A DNA stretch of 64,000 bases, taken from the NCBI GenBank assembly GCA_001692895.1, contig KV748179.1:2046001-2110000 (forward strand), written 5' to 3'. Positions 45,401 to 58,991 of the stretch are shown piece after piece; positions within the stretch are counted from its first letter, which is position 1, and the number at the start of each line of letters is the position of its first letter. This DNA comes from Cenococcum geophilum 1.58 (lineage: Eukaryota; Ascomycota; Dothideomycetes; Gloniales; Gloniaceae). The notes under the pieces are model-generated. The model ran no database searches. It saw only the letters and a list, made by a program, of their open reading frames with translations, and had not been told where the DNA came from. Made by a program: the position numbers and the translations under genes.

Positions 45401-45660
45401 CGTATGCACTGACTTATACTCCCTCTATAAGTGTTTAGTTAAGCTTAGTACCATAAAGGAGAAGCATTTTATAATTAATATTATAGCACTTTAGCAATCC
45501 TACGAGCGTTAAGAACTCTTTAAGATTTAATAGATTAATGGCTAAGATAACCCGGTAGATGCGATAACAAAGGTAAACCCAAATAAGGCACTAAAGACAT
45601 TTATTAATATAAATACTCTATATATGCGAGTTAAAGGTTAGGTTAAGAGGGAAATTTAGA
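42480..45660 (+). pseudogene. Copia pol: protease, integrase, RT, RNase H, disrupted
   Basis: Protease PDTGAAGVSIVGEP at about 42486-42527. Integrase: HRRFSHLSIY and YCYYCQ (HHCC zinc finger with changes) at about 42885-43005, then IDFLTSF at about 43110. RT starts about 44160 (RGVFKFKK, RVCIFKLK) and has a TNNIIILGDD segment at about 44698-44730, where the first DD is NN. RNase H about 45160-45560 (the GYKIII/NNFMIYGN region ending VDAITK). Stops at former Gln/Trp codons. Confidence 0.88.
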
Positions 45661-45988
45661 GAAGTTAAGATCTTATAGAACTTTGACCGCTAGTTAAAGT
45701 TATCTAATTAGTTAGATTTTTGCCAAGAGCGCCATGCCTAATTAATTTGGGTGGCGGTATAGAGTTCTGCCAACGCTATTCGTTAATCTAGCTAATTAGG
45801 ATTTTCTATGCCCGGCATAAAAAATCGCCATTAGCTCGCTTACTACTAGCGCCTTAGCGGCCCACTTATCTTCGCGTTAACCCCCTAATACCCTTCCTCT
45901 TTTCCTTCTTCCCCTTAGCTTTATACTTTTGTATAGTAGCAATCTATAGGTGTTTATAGATGGCAACTATAAAAAGAAGAGTTGCTAG

Positions 45989-46189
45989 TATTAGGAATAG
46001 GGTAAATTGCCGCTATATGCGGTAAATTGCCGTCACGTAAGGCAAGTTGCCGTCACGTGTNGCCGNGGCACTANCGTNNNNAGGAACCTTNNGTTCCTNN
46101 NCCNTNNCCNNTNTNNNNANAANNNANAANAATAANCATTATACTATCTACGAACCGTAGCTACGTGATATCCCCTTGTAAGTCCAACA
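45989..46189 (+). repeat. Copia 3' LTR (201 bp), partly masked by N
   Basis: TATTAGGAATAGGGT ... AAGTCCAACA. Ambiguous bases at 46061-46135. RIP changes at its 5' end. Confidence 0.93.
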
Positions 46190-46242
46190 TTATCCTTCGC
46201 TAAATAAAAAGTGTGCAACTAAATTTAAGTAAATTAGATAAT

Positions 46243-46332
46243 GGGATAATAGGATAATAGGATAATAGGATAATAGGATAATAGGATAATAGGATAATAG
46301 GATAATAGAATAATAGGATAATAAGATAATAG
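46243..46332. repeat. 8-bp microsatellite (GGATAATA)n, about 11 copies
   Basis: GGATAATA is repeated, with G to A variants (GAATAATA, AGATAATA) near its right end. Confidence 0.93.
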
Positions 46333-46379
46333 AACGCTAGGGCTCTATAAAGACCTATAAAAGTAAGAGTCCCCCCTAA

Positions 46380-47440
46380 AGTAGGACACTAGATTTCCCT
46401 TCCTATTTAATTTTAAATTTGTCTAGCCTACGACTCGCCTTCTTTATAATTTCTTCTTAATTATAAATCGCAAGCGTTACGCCGCTAGTTTTCCTGCTGG
46501 CGAGCCTTCTATAAGTATTCTCTACGCCTACTTATAGCAGGCGCTAACCTTACTAAATGCCTTTTAAGCTTCCTTATTGTTTATAAGGTGCTCCCCTAGC
46601 CTTACTTAAACTAATTTACCTCTGCTATACTAAGCGCGTAGCCACCACTAGGTGGGCTACTTATAGTAAGCAGGCTAATTGCAATTACGGTTACTGCTAA
46701 TAGCTAAATAAGTTATACTAAGCAGTAAGTCCCTATGCGTTAGTTTAGGTTTTAATAACTAATAAGACTAGGTCCCTAAGGCCTTTTATAACCGCCTAAA
46801 TAAGCTACTTACCCTTATTAATAGGGCTAAGCGCCGCTGGGTTACTAGCGGGGATACGGCTAATCTTAATGCTCGCGTTGCTGCTACCTAGAAATCCTTT
46901 ACAAAAGATATTAAAGCTTTACTGCGTACTAGTGCTAAATACAGTCTCCGCTAGCGCCTAAAGGGCGAAGACTTTCCCTTACTCTAAGTATAGGAATTAT
47001 AGGCCATCTATTATACTTTTAAAGGAATTCTTAATGTAATGCGTGCTTTGGTACGTATCATAACGTAGGTGTTTCGCTGGCGTAGCGTATACTAATAGTG
47101 CTTATAGGCTAATATGCCTCCTATTATAAGGGATAAGGAGGAGAATAAGGATAAGGATAAGGATAAGGATAATAAGGAGGGAGAGAAGGAGGATGAAGAG
47201 GAAGGAGGGGAAGAGAGGGAGGATTTAATAGAGCTGTAGAGTATCTATATTTTTATTAGCGTACTACTATTACTCCGCTATTATTCCATCGTCACCCTAC
47301 TAGTAAGGCGTAATTATAGTTATAATTTAATTGTTTTAGTCCTTTTACCTACTTTCTTTTCCGTTTACCTTTTAGGGTAAAGTAACTATTATACATCTCC
47401 TTTACGTTCTTATTAATGTTCTCTATTAGAACTTATTTAT
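46380..47440 (+). pseudogene. Relic of an unidentified repeat protein with acidic tail
   Basis: The plus frame is readable from about 46770 to 47300 if RIP stops are read as Trp: RLNKLLTLINRAKRRWVTSG, then VAAT.KSFTKDIKALLRTS, a hydrophobic stretch, then a Lys/Asp/Glu-rich tail (RDKEENKDKDKDKD, about 47120-47220). Many lost Trp codons cluster at about 46960-47110. No family was recognised; probably a transposon ORF. Confidence 0.4.
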
Positions 47441-48135
47441 TATTATTTTTTTAGCTAGCCTTTTTACTTAACCAGGTACTATAGGGTTTAGTTAAATTAT
47501 CGTGTTATGCTTCTTTATTATTATTAATGGTGACTAGCTAAACTAAACGCAGAAAGAATTCCTTTAAAACTACCCCCGCTCCCCAGGGCAATTCTAAATA
47601 TATTTCTATTTCTATATAATAAAAGACTTTAGTTACTTTATAATAAACAATTTTTTAATTTATATATTAATAGCTATTACAGTTATCTAGTTATAAGTAT
47701 TTAAAAATGCTTATATTTTAGTATATTTTAGTACTATAATTATATAAGGTAGTTATATATACAGCTGATTAAGTCTTTTATTATATATTTTTATTATAAA
47801 ATTATAGTTTTAGTATTTAATAAGCTATATCTAAAATTATATAAAATTATATAAAAATATTGTTATGCATTGCCTAGCGGCCTCTTCTATAAATTAAAGC
47901 GCAAAGGCCAATATAAAAGCAGTTAGCGATTTAGTTATATCGCGAATTTTAGCCCTTAACTAAACCTATATAAAATTACTAAATTAAGTAAACGCTCAGC
48001 CTATATAAGCTAGTACCCGTACCGCTGTTGCGATCCACTTACCTTATTACCAAGGTAAGTGCCAGCCAGCTTAACGAGTAGGGCCCACCTTAACGTTAGA
48101 TTTGCTAACACTATGATTTTAAAGCCGCAGAACTC
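47441..48135. other. AT-rich DNA, with a perfect hairpin at 48036-48061
   Basis: Strongly AT-rich with no gene. A GC-balanced patch (48000-48115) contains a perfect 10-bp stem CACTTACCTT / AAGGTAAGTG with a 6-nt loop. TGTTGCG (48027) and CTAACA (48111) around it look like LTR ends, but no target duplication was found. Confidence 0.45.
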
Positions 48136-48273
48136 TATAACGGAACCTTATAGCAAGAACTACGATGGGCTTATTATTAGGCTAGGTATATAGGTAATAT
48201 AAATTAAAGTTAACAACGTAATAATAACTAGTAGAGTAGTTGCCTAATAGATTAACTCTAATTATATTCTAAG

Positions 48274-51200
48274 TGTAACGGAACCTTATAGCAAGAACTA
48301 TAATAGGCTCGTTAATAGGCTAGGTGTGTAGGTAATGCGAATTAAAGTTAACAACGTAATAATAACTGGTGGAGTGGTTACCTAATAAATTAACTCTAAT
48401 TGTATTCTAAGAATCACTATAAGGAAGGAACTATCTAGGTAGGGATTAAGGGTCCTTAAATACATAACTATACTCCTATAAAATCCTTCTTATACGTAAT
48501 AAACGTATACTCTATCTACTTTATTATAGATCCTATAGATTATATAGATTATATAGATTATATTATATAACCTTAGTTACTATTCCTCGTTATATAGTTC
48601 TATTGGCTCTATTCTAGACCGTGCTTATATTAACTAACTAGCTTCTTTTGTCTCTTCTCTAAGTAGTTATAATATTATACTTAAAGCGTCCGTAACACTA
48701 TCTCCCTTCTCTTTATCTTTATTCTTAAAGATTCCTAATATCTCTAAGTTATTTACTAGAGGTATAATGTCCGTCTAATTAATTTAGTTAATATTATTAC
48801 TTATTATACCTAAAGCAATTTCTTCTTCTTCTATAGCTTATTGGTCTCGTACCATTGCTACAATATTATCTCTTAGTGAGATTATACCATCTCCGTATTC
48901 TCGTTGTTTAAAAGAGGGGTTAGTTTATATTACGTTGGCAAGTCTATCCTCCCAATAACCGTCCTCTTATTTAGAGTGCACTAAAGCAAATATTTATTTG
49001 TTCTGCGACGTTTGCTTTACTTTAGATACTAAATATACGTAACCTATTACTTTTAATAGTTATCTGGTTCCCTAATTAATTTATTTTAGGGTCTTATATT
49101 TAATCTACTACTACGCGGCTAGATAATAAACTATCTGTTACCCTAGCGGAACTGCGCCAGTCTTATAACGCTAAATAGGAGGCTGCCGATGCTTAACAAA
49201 GGGCCCTTAAGTCTCGTCTTACGGCGTCCGCTTAATTAATCCGTCTTAAGAAGGTATATAAGAAGGTCCGTTTTAAGGAGTAGAAGCTTATAAAATAGGG
49301 TCTGTAGGAACTTAGTAATAAAAGAATAGATTCTCCTCTGGCTAAGAAGGAAATAGATCTAAGTAGTTCGGCAACTACTTTTCTTAGATCCCCCTTAGGT
49401 AACTCATTCTTTAGCAATCCTTCTTTATTAATACTTCCTAACCTAATCTCTTCCAATACTCCTATACCTTTCCTATAGCGTTCTTTAAATTCTCTAGTAG
49501 CTCCTAGGTAGTTTTAGTATAGCCTATCCACTTAACCTTATACTATATTTTATCGTTAATATCCTTATAACTAACGATCTTTAAAACTTACTATTTATCT
49601 TCTTCCTATCCTCTATACGTGTCTACTTTATAAACTAGTAGCTTAATATTCCTATATACTAGCTCTAGCATTATAATATACTATATAGGGTAGATCTTTA
49701 TTTTAGCTAGTAGGTCTAACTTAAATATAACCGGTAAAATCTTCTACGTAATTTTAAAAGGTCCTAGTCTAATATAGTCTAACTTTTTACTTAGTTGTTA
49801 ACACTTAAAATTTTTATATAGTAGCTATACTTTATCTCCCTCCTTAAGATCTGGTCCCTTAGATCTCTTAACGTTATAGTACTTTCTTATTCTCTCTTAT
49901 ACCTTCTTCGCTAATTCTATAAGGTTTATATAAAGATTTATTAACGTTTTTATCCTTTCTTTAGCTGTGCTACTTATTTTCTTTACTTATTATAATAACA
50001 ATGATATCCTTAGCTTATATCCGTAATTTGCCTTAAATAGTAATATACCTATTCCTTCTTAAGGTATTATATTATATATAAACTATATAACTAGTAATAG
50101 CAATACCCAATTATTCTATACGTAATTAATATAGTGCCTTAAATACTGCTCTAGTGTCTAATTTAATCTTTCTATTTAACTATCTGTCTGCAGATAATAT
50201 ACGGTAAAAGTTACTACTTTAACTCCTTACTCCGCTAGGAATACTTCCTAAAATGCTACTATAAATCTTAGATCTCTATCCGATATAATCTTACTTAATG
50301 CTCTATATCTTACGAATACTTCTTTAATATAGATTCTAGCGACATCTTCTACTAATATTTCTTCTATATATACTATAAAGTATTCCTACTTTATAAGCTT
50401 GTCTACTATTACTAAGATTATATTGTAATCTTATCCGGTAATAAGATCTCTTAATTTTAGCAACTTAATAATAAAGTCCTATAATATAACCTCCTATAGT
50501 CTCTCTAGTATTTTAATAGGTTATAGCCCTCCATATAGCTTATACCTTATTAGTTTATTTCTTTAGCAATTTAAATATCTCTTAGTAACTTTTCACGCTA
50601 AGCCCTAGATTCCATTAATAATATACTCCTCCTAAAGTCTTAACACTAAACCTCTAGCTCTATTATATCCTTAAGTTATTCCCTTATAAAATTCTTCTAT
50701 AAATTATTCTGCTATGCTTCTTAGGATATACTTTGCTTCTTAATTTTCGTATATATCCGTCTATAGATCTTCTAGCTATACTTCTAGAATTCTTTATACC
50801 TAAAAGCTTTTTAGTAACTCGTAAACTCTTTCTAGTTCTTTTTAAGTTACTATAATTTTTAGATAATTAAACCTAATTAATCCGTCTATGTCTTTTCGCA
50901 ATAAAGCCCCTAATAGCTTCTCATCGTTTTATAGTTCAGCCTTTTAACTTAGAGCGTCAGCTCTTATATTATCCATACCCTTAGTATACTAAATCTTAAA
51001 ATAGTATTCTGTAAGTATCTCTGCCTATCTAACCTATCTTTAGTTAAATTCCTTTATTATTAGGAATCCTATTAGGTTTTTATAATCTATCTTAACTATA
51101 AATAGTTTCTCTATACCTTATAAGAATGCTCTCTATTTTTTTAGTACTATAACTATACCTAATAACTCCTTATTATAGATGTTATAGTTTAACTTTAGTA

Positions 51201-54200
51201 ATATTATCTTCCGACTATAGTATGCTACTAGGTACTATCTATCTAGATATCTCTATATAAAGTATACCCCTAGTGTAAAGTCTAATATATCCGTTTCTAT
51301 AACCGTCTCTAATCCTAGTTAATAGATCTTAAGAACTAGCTCCTAGGTAAACAATTCCTTAACTTATTTAAATAGTCTCTTTTACTCTTCTCCCTATGCC
51401 CATAGTTCTTCTTTCTTTATTAGTTATATAAATAGCTTAATATCCTTTAACTATTACGCTATAAACCTTCTATAGTAATTGCAAAACCCTAGGAATAATC
51501 TTAACTGCGTAACGTTCTCTAGTTCTTACTAATTCACTATAGCCTTAATCTTCTTTAGATCTATACTAAGTTGGCCTAGTTTAATAATAAATCCGACAAA
51601 ATTGGTCTTCCTAGTAAAGAACTCGCATTTCTTAATTGCTACTAGCATCTATTCTTCTTATAGTCTCTTTAAAACCTATTTAATATATTCTTCGTGCTCT
51701 TCCTTATTTATTAAGTAGATAATAATATTATTAAGATATACTATAACAAATTCATCCAAGTATTCTCCTAATATACTATTAATACGCTTCTAGAACGTTA
51801 CTAATACGTTTATAAGCCCGAATTATATAACTAATGGTTTATACAGTCCTTCTTTTAACCTAAAGGCTGCCTTCTATTCGTTGCCTTCCTTAATTCTAAT
51901 CTAATAGTACGCCCATCTTAGATCTATTTTCGTAAAGATTTACGTATTATCTATCCTATCTTAGATTTCGCTAATTAAGGGTAAAGAATACCTATCCTTT
52001 CTAGTAATGCTGTTTAACTGTCTATAGTTAATACATAATCTTAGTTTACTATTCTTCTTTAGTATAAATAGTACTAGATAACCTGCTAATAACTGCGATA
52101 GTCTAATATATCCCTTTTATAGATTTTCCTAAATAAACTCTTTTAGTGCTTTACCTTCTTCCTTAGTAAGCTTGTAGATTAAAAAGAACTTTAGACTTAT
52201 TCCTAGTTCCAATTCTATCTTATAGTCCTATACTATATACTCCAACAGCTTTTTACTCTCTAGTAACTATAGTTTCTTGCTATACTTATAGTATCTTTTT
52301 AGTATATAACTTAATCCTTTCTCTATCTCTTTATAAGTCGCTCTAACTTAGTACTATACTAGCTTGGCCTATTATCGCATCTTACGGCGTTAAGTATCCC
52401 TAATATCGACCTAACCTATAATCCAATTGATCTTTAGATTGTATTCCTATAACTAAGGCATTCCTAATACTACCTTATTATTCCCGAATAGTAATATATT
52501 AAAAGACATCTTAATTTATCTCCCTTTAATAGTTAACTAAATAGGTCCTGTTTTAAGATTAATAATACCTCCTCTATAGGCTATTAGATCTCCTAAAATC
52601 GTCACTAATAGGTAAGGGTGCTCCTTTTTCCTATATGGTAATCCCATTCTTTTAACTGCTGCTAGCGAGATATAGTTCCTTATTGCTCCACTATCTATTA
52701 ATACCTCAAACTGTTAATCTTGCTATTTTACTCGTAAATTTAGGTATTATCCTTAAATTCCTTTAAGGGTCTAAGGCTCTACTACTAGTTCCCTTTAGTC
52801 CTATAGGCCTCTACTTTTCCTAACTATTAGCTACTTAATCCTATCTATACTTGGTCCAACTTAGGCTAATACTTAGTTTGCTTCTTTTCTTTAATGTACT
52901 ATAAATATATATTCTCTAGGCATTCCTACTACTACTATCTATCTAGGCATTCTTCCGTAAGGAATCTTCTTAGCTAAAGTATTAAGTCTCCTAACTCCTA
53001 TACTTCTACTAGATACCAACTATATATATACTTAGCATTTTAATACTTTTATTTATCTGCTATCCAATACATTCTTATAGGGTATTTTTAATGCTTATCC
53101 TTAGGCGTCTTATATATATTACACGCATTATCTACATACGCTATCCATACCAATATATAGTATGCTTAGTGTCTTAGGTTAACTCTTAGCTCGTCTTCGC
53201 TTTTAAGTTTAAACCTTTCTTATATTGATCTAAACGTTATAACTTTATTCGCAGGTACTAAGATACGTCTCTTACTTCTCTAGTCCTCTAAACGTTCCTC
53301 TAAATCTTTTAATATTATAATTAAGGCTCCTTTAATATAAGTTATGGCCTTTTCTATAATTGGGTAGTCTTAGACAACCTTTTTGTCTAGCCACATATAG
53401 AAATCTTCCTACTTATTATTATGCCTCTGTCTATACTACTTTTAGTATAGCTACTAGAGTGTATACGGCGTGTCCGTAAGGAAGTATCTTCTTATTACTG
53501 TCTTATAACAGCCCTTTATATATCGTTCCTTAAACCTAGTTAGAATTCTTAAATCCTCTTCTTATTCTAGTTTAGTAAGCCACTTAGCTCTTAGTGTGCC
53601 TATTCTAGGCCTATTAGTAATACTTTGTACCGGTGCTCTATCTTATATACGTCCCAATATACTAGATCTCTTATCTAGTTTCTATTCTTGCTATAAGGTA
53701 ATTTACGCTCTAAATTCCTCTATAGTTTCTTTCCTTTCGCGTCTTATAAGTAAATCCTTAAAGTCTTTATACTTCTTAATCTTTATATTAGTCTTCCAAT
53801 CTTTAGGTTAAATACTATATTCTCCTAGTAAGTCTTCTAGGTCTATATACCTATCTCCTAGTCTAGTTGCTGTTTATATCACAGATTCTCTAATCTATAA
53901 AGAAGCTCCTTGCCTCTTATTTATAGGTGTCCTTATTCGTATCCCAAATTCTTAATCCCTTAAATTCTTTAATCCTAAGCTTACTTCTAACTTAAGCTTA
54001 GCTCCTACCTTAGTCCAACTAGGCTTACTTAGTGTTCTCATCTTATCTTAAGAGTCTTAAATCTCATTTATCTTATCTTAAGAATCTTATACCTATAGGA
54101 AACTCTATCCCAAGCTTATTCGTATATCTTTAAACTAAGCTATTACTCTACTCTATCGGTTTCTGTCTATTATAGGTCCTTAAGCTTACCTTATCTTATC

Positions 54201-56244
54201 TTAAGAATCTTAGTTATCTCTTATCTCGTCTTAAGAATCTTAAGCCTTTGGCCTTTTGCCTTTATTAAGTGCCAAAGTAGTTCGCTATTCTACTTCCCTT
54301 ATATCTTACGAAGCGATAGATATTATATCTAGTGGGGTCTTAATCCTAACTAATGTTCCCTATTCTATAGTAGAATTATCCTCTACTTCTAGTATAACAT
54401 CTCTAAGGTCTGTATACTCCTAGTAAGCTACCCTTATTACCTTATCGTTATAGAATGTTTCGCCTACATTAAACTTATTATCCTTAATATCCGATCTACA
54501 AACTGGTTTATTAGTTCCTCTATATAATATAGGGTTTAGCTTCTATAGCCAATAGCTTATACTATACTTAGCGTCTTTATAAATTTAGTATACGTTATTA
54601 TAACAGAACGCAAAACTTCTAATTAAATATTCTTTTATTCCTCGTAGTACACTATTATCCCTCTATACGTGTGTGTCTTCTACTATTAGTCTTATCCCCT
54701 TTATTATATAGTATCTCTAACTATCTTTATAATCCCTTATAAAGTAACCTTATTTCCCACAATTTATATAAGCTCTATCTTTAAACCATTAACTTTACTA
54801 TAGAGTCCGCTTAAACATCTTCTTCTACTAAGATCCTTAGTTTGGCCTTTACTCCTTAGTCCTATAATTACTAAATCCTTAACCTCTAGGTTTCTATAGT
54901 TTCTTACTNNATCTCTTATAGNCTTCTTTAGTACNNCTTAGGTNTATTAGCTNTACGCNATACNATANTTTNTAACTTAGCTTTNGTTNTTATNTACTCT
55001 ACGCCTTATATAACTATAAAACTCTATCCTAACCTCTTTTAGCCTGTTCCCTTTAGTAGATTTAATTATTAATCTTAATCGCCTAATCTATTAAATCTTA
55101 TAGGGTGTCCGCATCTTCTATTAGAATAATTATATCCTAAACTTTAGCCTTAAGTCCTTATTTATACTATGCTATAAGCGCCCTATTATTCCACTCTACT
55201 TATATAGCTAGCGTTTAGAACTATATTGTATACTTAATTACTAAAGTTCGCTATATAATATTCTGGAGTTTTCTTTTCGCTATAGTTGTCTCCTCTAGGT
55301 CTTTAAATATTTATATAAGTCGCTCTACAAATCCTTCCTAGCTTAAGAATATAAATCGCACCTCCTAATTAGTAGTTGTTATTCTATTTATCTGTATTTC
55401 TATAAGGTAAGGTTTAAACTATTTAAGTGCTCTTCCTAATAGGAATAGTCCTATATAGGCTATTTAATCTATAGGTGTTAGTAGCTTAGCTCCTTCTTAC
55501 GTAACCTTAAAGTGCATTTGCGTAAGGAATCCCTTAAGCTTTAATCTCTCTCCTAAGAATCTCTTAATAGATAGTAACTTAACCTTCGCCGCTCTAATCC
55601 CGTTAACCCTTTCTTTTAACGCTGCATTATTAGCTATTAACTGGTTAATTACCTCTTGTAATTATCCAACCGTTATAGGTTGCTATAAGTTAGTATCTAT
55701 TATACTAGTATCACCTGCTAACCTTAAAGTAGTTACCGCCGTTAATAGCGTCGTAGTAGCTGCTTTTAGTGGCATATTATTTAACTTTCTGTATTTAATA
55801 CTGTAACTAGGTAGTAATTATATAACGGAACCTTATAGCAAAAACTACGATAGGCTCGTTAATAGGCTAGGTATATAGGTAATGCGAATTAAAGTTAATA
55901 ACGTAATAATAACTGGTGGAGTAGTTGCCTAATAGATTAACTCTAATTATATTCTAAGAATTACTATAAGGAAGGAACTATCTAGGTAGGGACTAAGGGT
56001 CCTTAAATATATAACCGTACTCCTATAAAATCCTTCTTATATATAATAAACGTGTACTCTATCTGCTCTGTTATAGATCTTATAGATTATATAGATTACA
56101 TAGATCATATTATGTAACCTTAGTTACTATTCCTCGTTATATAGTTCTATCGGCTCCATCCTAAACCGTGCTTATATTAACCAACTAGCTTCTTCCATCT
56201 CTTCTTTAAGTAGTCGTAACATCGTACTTAAAGCGTCTATAACA
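48274..56244 (-). mobile_element. Gypsy-2: complete Gypsy element (7,971 bp) inserted in the Gypsy-3 LTR
   Basis: LTRs of 424 bp at 48274-48697 and 55821-56244, and a CTAAG duplication (48269-48273, 56245-56249). On the minus strand from right to left: gag (about 55740-54700), extra domain (about 54700-52800), protease (about 52790-52690), RT (about 52240-51570), RNase H (about 51400-50970), integrase (about 50760-50000), chromodomain (about 49640-49490), then the antisense ORF on plus. RT YLDD is YLNN (about 51730-51745). RIP throughout. Confidence 0.94.
48698..49480 (+). pseudogene. Antisense ORF of Gypsy-2, disrupted
   Basis: Plus strand, same position and content as in Gypsy-1: a CxxC-type first half and a basic coiled-coil second half (AA.NQ-like, SA.LIRLKKVYKKVRFKE.KLI, about 49220-49290). 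RIP stops. Confidence 0.6.
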
Positions 56245-56530
56245 CTAAGAATTACTATAAAAAAGGATCTAGGTAGGGACTAAGGGTCCTTAAATATATA
56301 ACTATACTCTTATTAAATCCTCCTTATATATAATATACGTATTATACGTATTATATATATATTCCCCTTATACACTACGTACACTGTATATAATGTTATA
56401 TAACCTTAGTTACTATTCCTTATTACATAGCTCTATTAGCTTTATCCTAGACTGTGCCTAAATTAACTAACTAGCTTCTTCTAACTCTTCTCTAAGTAGT
56501 TATAATATTATACTTAAAGCGTCCGTAACA

Positions 56531-58991
56531 TTATCTCCCTCCTCTTTATCTTTATCCTTAAAGATTCCTAATATCTCTAAGTTGTTTACTAGAGGTATAA
56601 TATCCGTCTAATTAATTTAGTTAATATCGTTACTTATTATACCTAAAGTTCCTTCTTCTTCGCAAGCGTAACGTTATACTTATACTATTACTGCGATATT
56701 ATCTCTTAGTAAGATTATACTATTTCCGTGTTCTCGTTATGCGAAAGAGGGGCTAGTTTATATTATATTGGTAAGTCCATCCTCCTAACAACCGTCCTTT
56801 TACTTAAAGTGCACTAAAGTAAATATTCGTTTGTCCTATAACGTTCGCTCTATCTTTAATACTAAATATATATAACTTATTACTCTTAATAGTCGTCTAG
56901 TTCCCTAATTAATTTGTCTTAGGGTTTTATATTTAATCTACTACTATATAGCTAGATAGTAAACTATCTTAGGCTCTTATTAAGTTAGAATATTTTTATA
57001 ATATAAAGCAGAAGGCCTTAGAGGCCCATATTACGGCATCTGCTTAATTATTCCATCTTAAAAAGGTTTATAAGAAGGTCTATTTTAAAGAGTAGAAGCT
57101 AGTAGAATAGGGTCTATAGGAACTTAGTAATAAGAAAACTAACTCTCTTTTAGTTAAAAAGGAAATAAATCTAAGTAGTTCGGCAACTACTCTTCTTAGG
57201 TCCCCCTTAGGTGGCTTATTCTTTAGTGATCTTTCTTTATTAATACTGCCTAACCTAATTTCTTCTAATACTCCTATACCTTTCCTATAGCGTTCTTTAA
57301 ATTCTCTAGTAGCTCTTAGGTAGTCTTATTATAGCCTATCTACTTTACCTTATACTATATTTCGTTATTAATATCCTTATAACTAATAATCTTTAAAACT
57401 TACTATTTGTCTTCTTTCTATCCTCTATATATATCTGCTTTATAGACCAGTAGCTTAATATTTCTATATACTAGTTCTAGCATTGCGATATACTATATAG
57501 GGTAGATCTTTATTTTAGCTGTAGGTTTAACTTAAACGTAACCGGTAAAATCCTCTATATAATTTTAAAAGGTCCTAATCTAACATAGTCTAACTTCTTG
57601 CTTAGTTATTAACTCTTAAAAATTTTATATAGTAGCTATACTTTATCTCCCTCCTTAAGATCTAGTCCCTTAGATCTCTTAGCATTATAGTACCTTTTTA
57701 TCTTTTCTTATACTATTTTTGCTAATTCTATAAGGTCTATATAAAGATTTATTAACGTCTTTATTCTTTCTTTAGCTGTGCTACTTATTTTCTTTACTTA
57801 CCGTAGTAATAGTAATATTCTTAGCTTATATCTATAATTTGCCTTAAATAGTAATATGCCTATCCCTTTCTATGGCGTTATATTATATATAAACTATATA
57901 ACTAGTAATAGCGATACCTAATTATTTTGCGCGTAATTAATATAGTGCCTTAGATACTACTCTAGTGTTTAATTTAATCTTTCTATTTAACCGTCTATTT
58001 ACGGATAATATATAGTAGAAGTTGCTACTCTAACTCCTTATTCCGCTAAGAATACCTCTTAAAATACTACTATAAATCTTCGATCTCTATCCAATATAAT
58101 TTTACTTAGTGCTCTATACCTTATAAACACTTCTTTAATATAAATTCTAGTAACATCTTCTACTAATATTTCTTCTGTGTATGCTATAAAGTATCCCTAC
58201 TTTATAAGCTTATTAACTATTACTAAGATCGCGTTATAATCTTATCTAGTAATAGGATCTTTTAATTTTAGCAACTTAATAATAAAGTCCCATAATATAA
58301 CCTCCTATGGTTTCTTTAGTATTTTAATAGGTTATAGCCCTCTATATAGCTTATGCCTTATTAGTTTATTTCTCTAATAATTTAGATATTCCTTTATAAC
58401 TTTTCGCGCTACGCCCTAGATTCTATTAATAATATACTCCTCCTAGAGTCTTAACACTAAGCCCATAGCTCTATTATGTCCTTAAGTTAATCCCTTATAG
58501 AAATCTTCTATAAATTATTCTACTATACTTCTTAGGATATACTTCGCTTCTTAATTTTTATATATATCCGTCTATAGATCTTCTAGTTATACTTCTAGAA
58601 TTCTTTATACCTAAAAACTTTCTAGTAATTTATAAACTCTTTCTAGTTCTTTTTAAGTTGCTATAATTTTTAGGTAATTAAACCTAATTAATCTATCTAT
58701 ATCTTTTTACAGTAAAGCCCCTAATAGCTTTTTATCGTTTTATAGTTTAGCCTTTTAACTTAAAGCGTCTACTTATATATTATCTATACCCTTAGTATAC
58801 TAAATTTTAAAATAGTATTCTATAAGCATCTCTACCCATCTAACCTATCTTTAGTTAAGTTCCTTTATTATTAAGAATCCTATTAGGTTTTTATAATCCG
58901 TCTTAACTATAAATAGTTTCTCTATACCTTATAAGAATACTCTTTATTTCTTTAATGCTATAACTATACCTAATAACTCCTTATTATAGAT
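56531..58991 (-). pseudogene. Gypsy-3 3' part: antisense ORF, chromodomain, integrase, RNase H end
   Basis: 56531-57270 holds the plus-strand antisense ORF. About 57300-57440 is the chromodomain and about 57800-58560 the integrase on minus, collinear with Gypsy-2 49490-51180. It stops at 58991 within the RNase H sequence where Gypsy-4 begins. Many RIP stops. Confidence 0.8.

Larger units (their letters stand above)
40209..46189 (+). mobile_element. Ty1/Copia LTR retrotransposon (5,981 bp), complete but RIP-mutated
   Basis: Two 201-bp LTRs (40209-40409, 45989-46189) and a TTATC duplication (40204-40208, 46190-46194). Internal order: gag, protease, integrase, RT, RNase H; integrase before RT is diagnostic for Copia. 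No intact ORF remains. Confidence 0.95.

Noticed and set aside
48027-48111. Third solo LTR (TGTTGCG...CTAACA)
   Set aside because: The ends look LTR-like but flanking 5-mers (ACCGC and CTATG) do not match, and it is only 85 bp.
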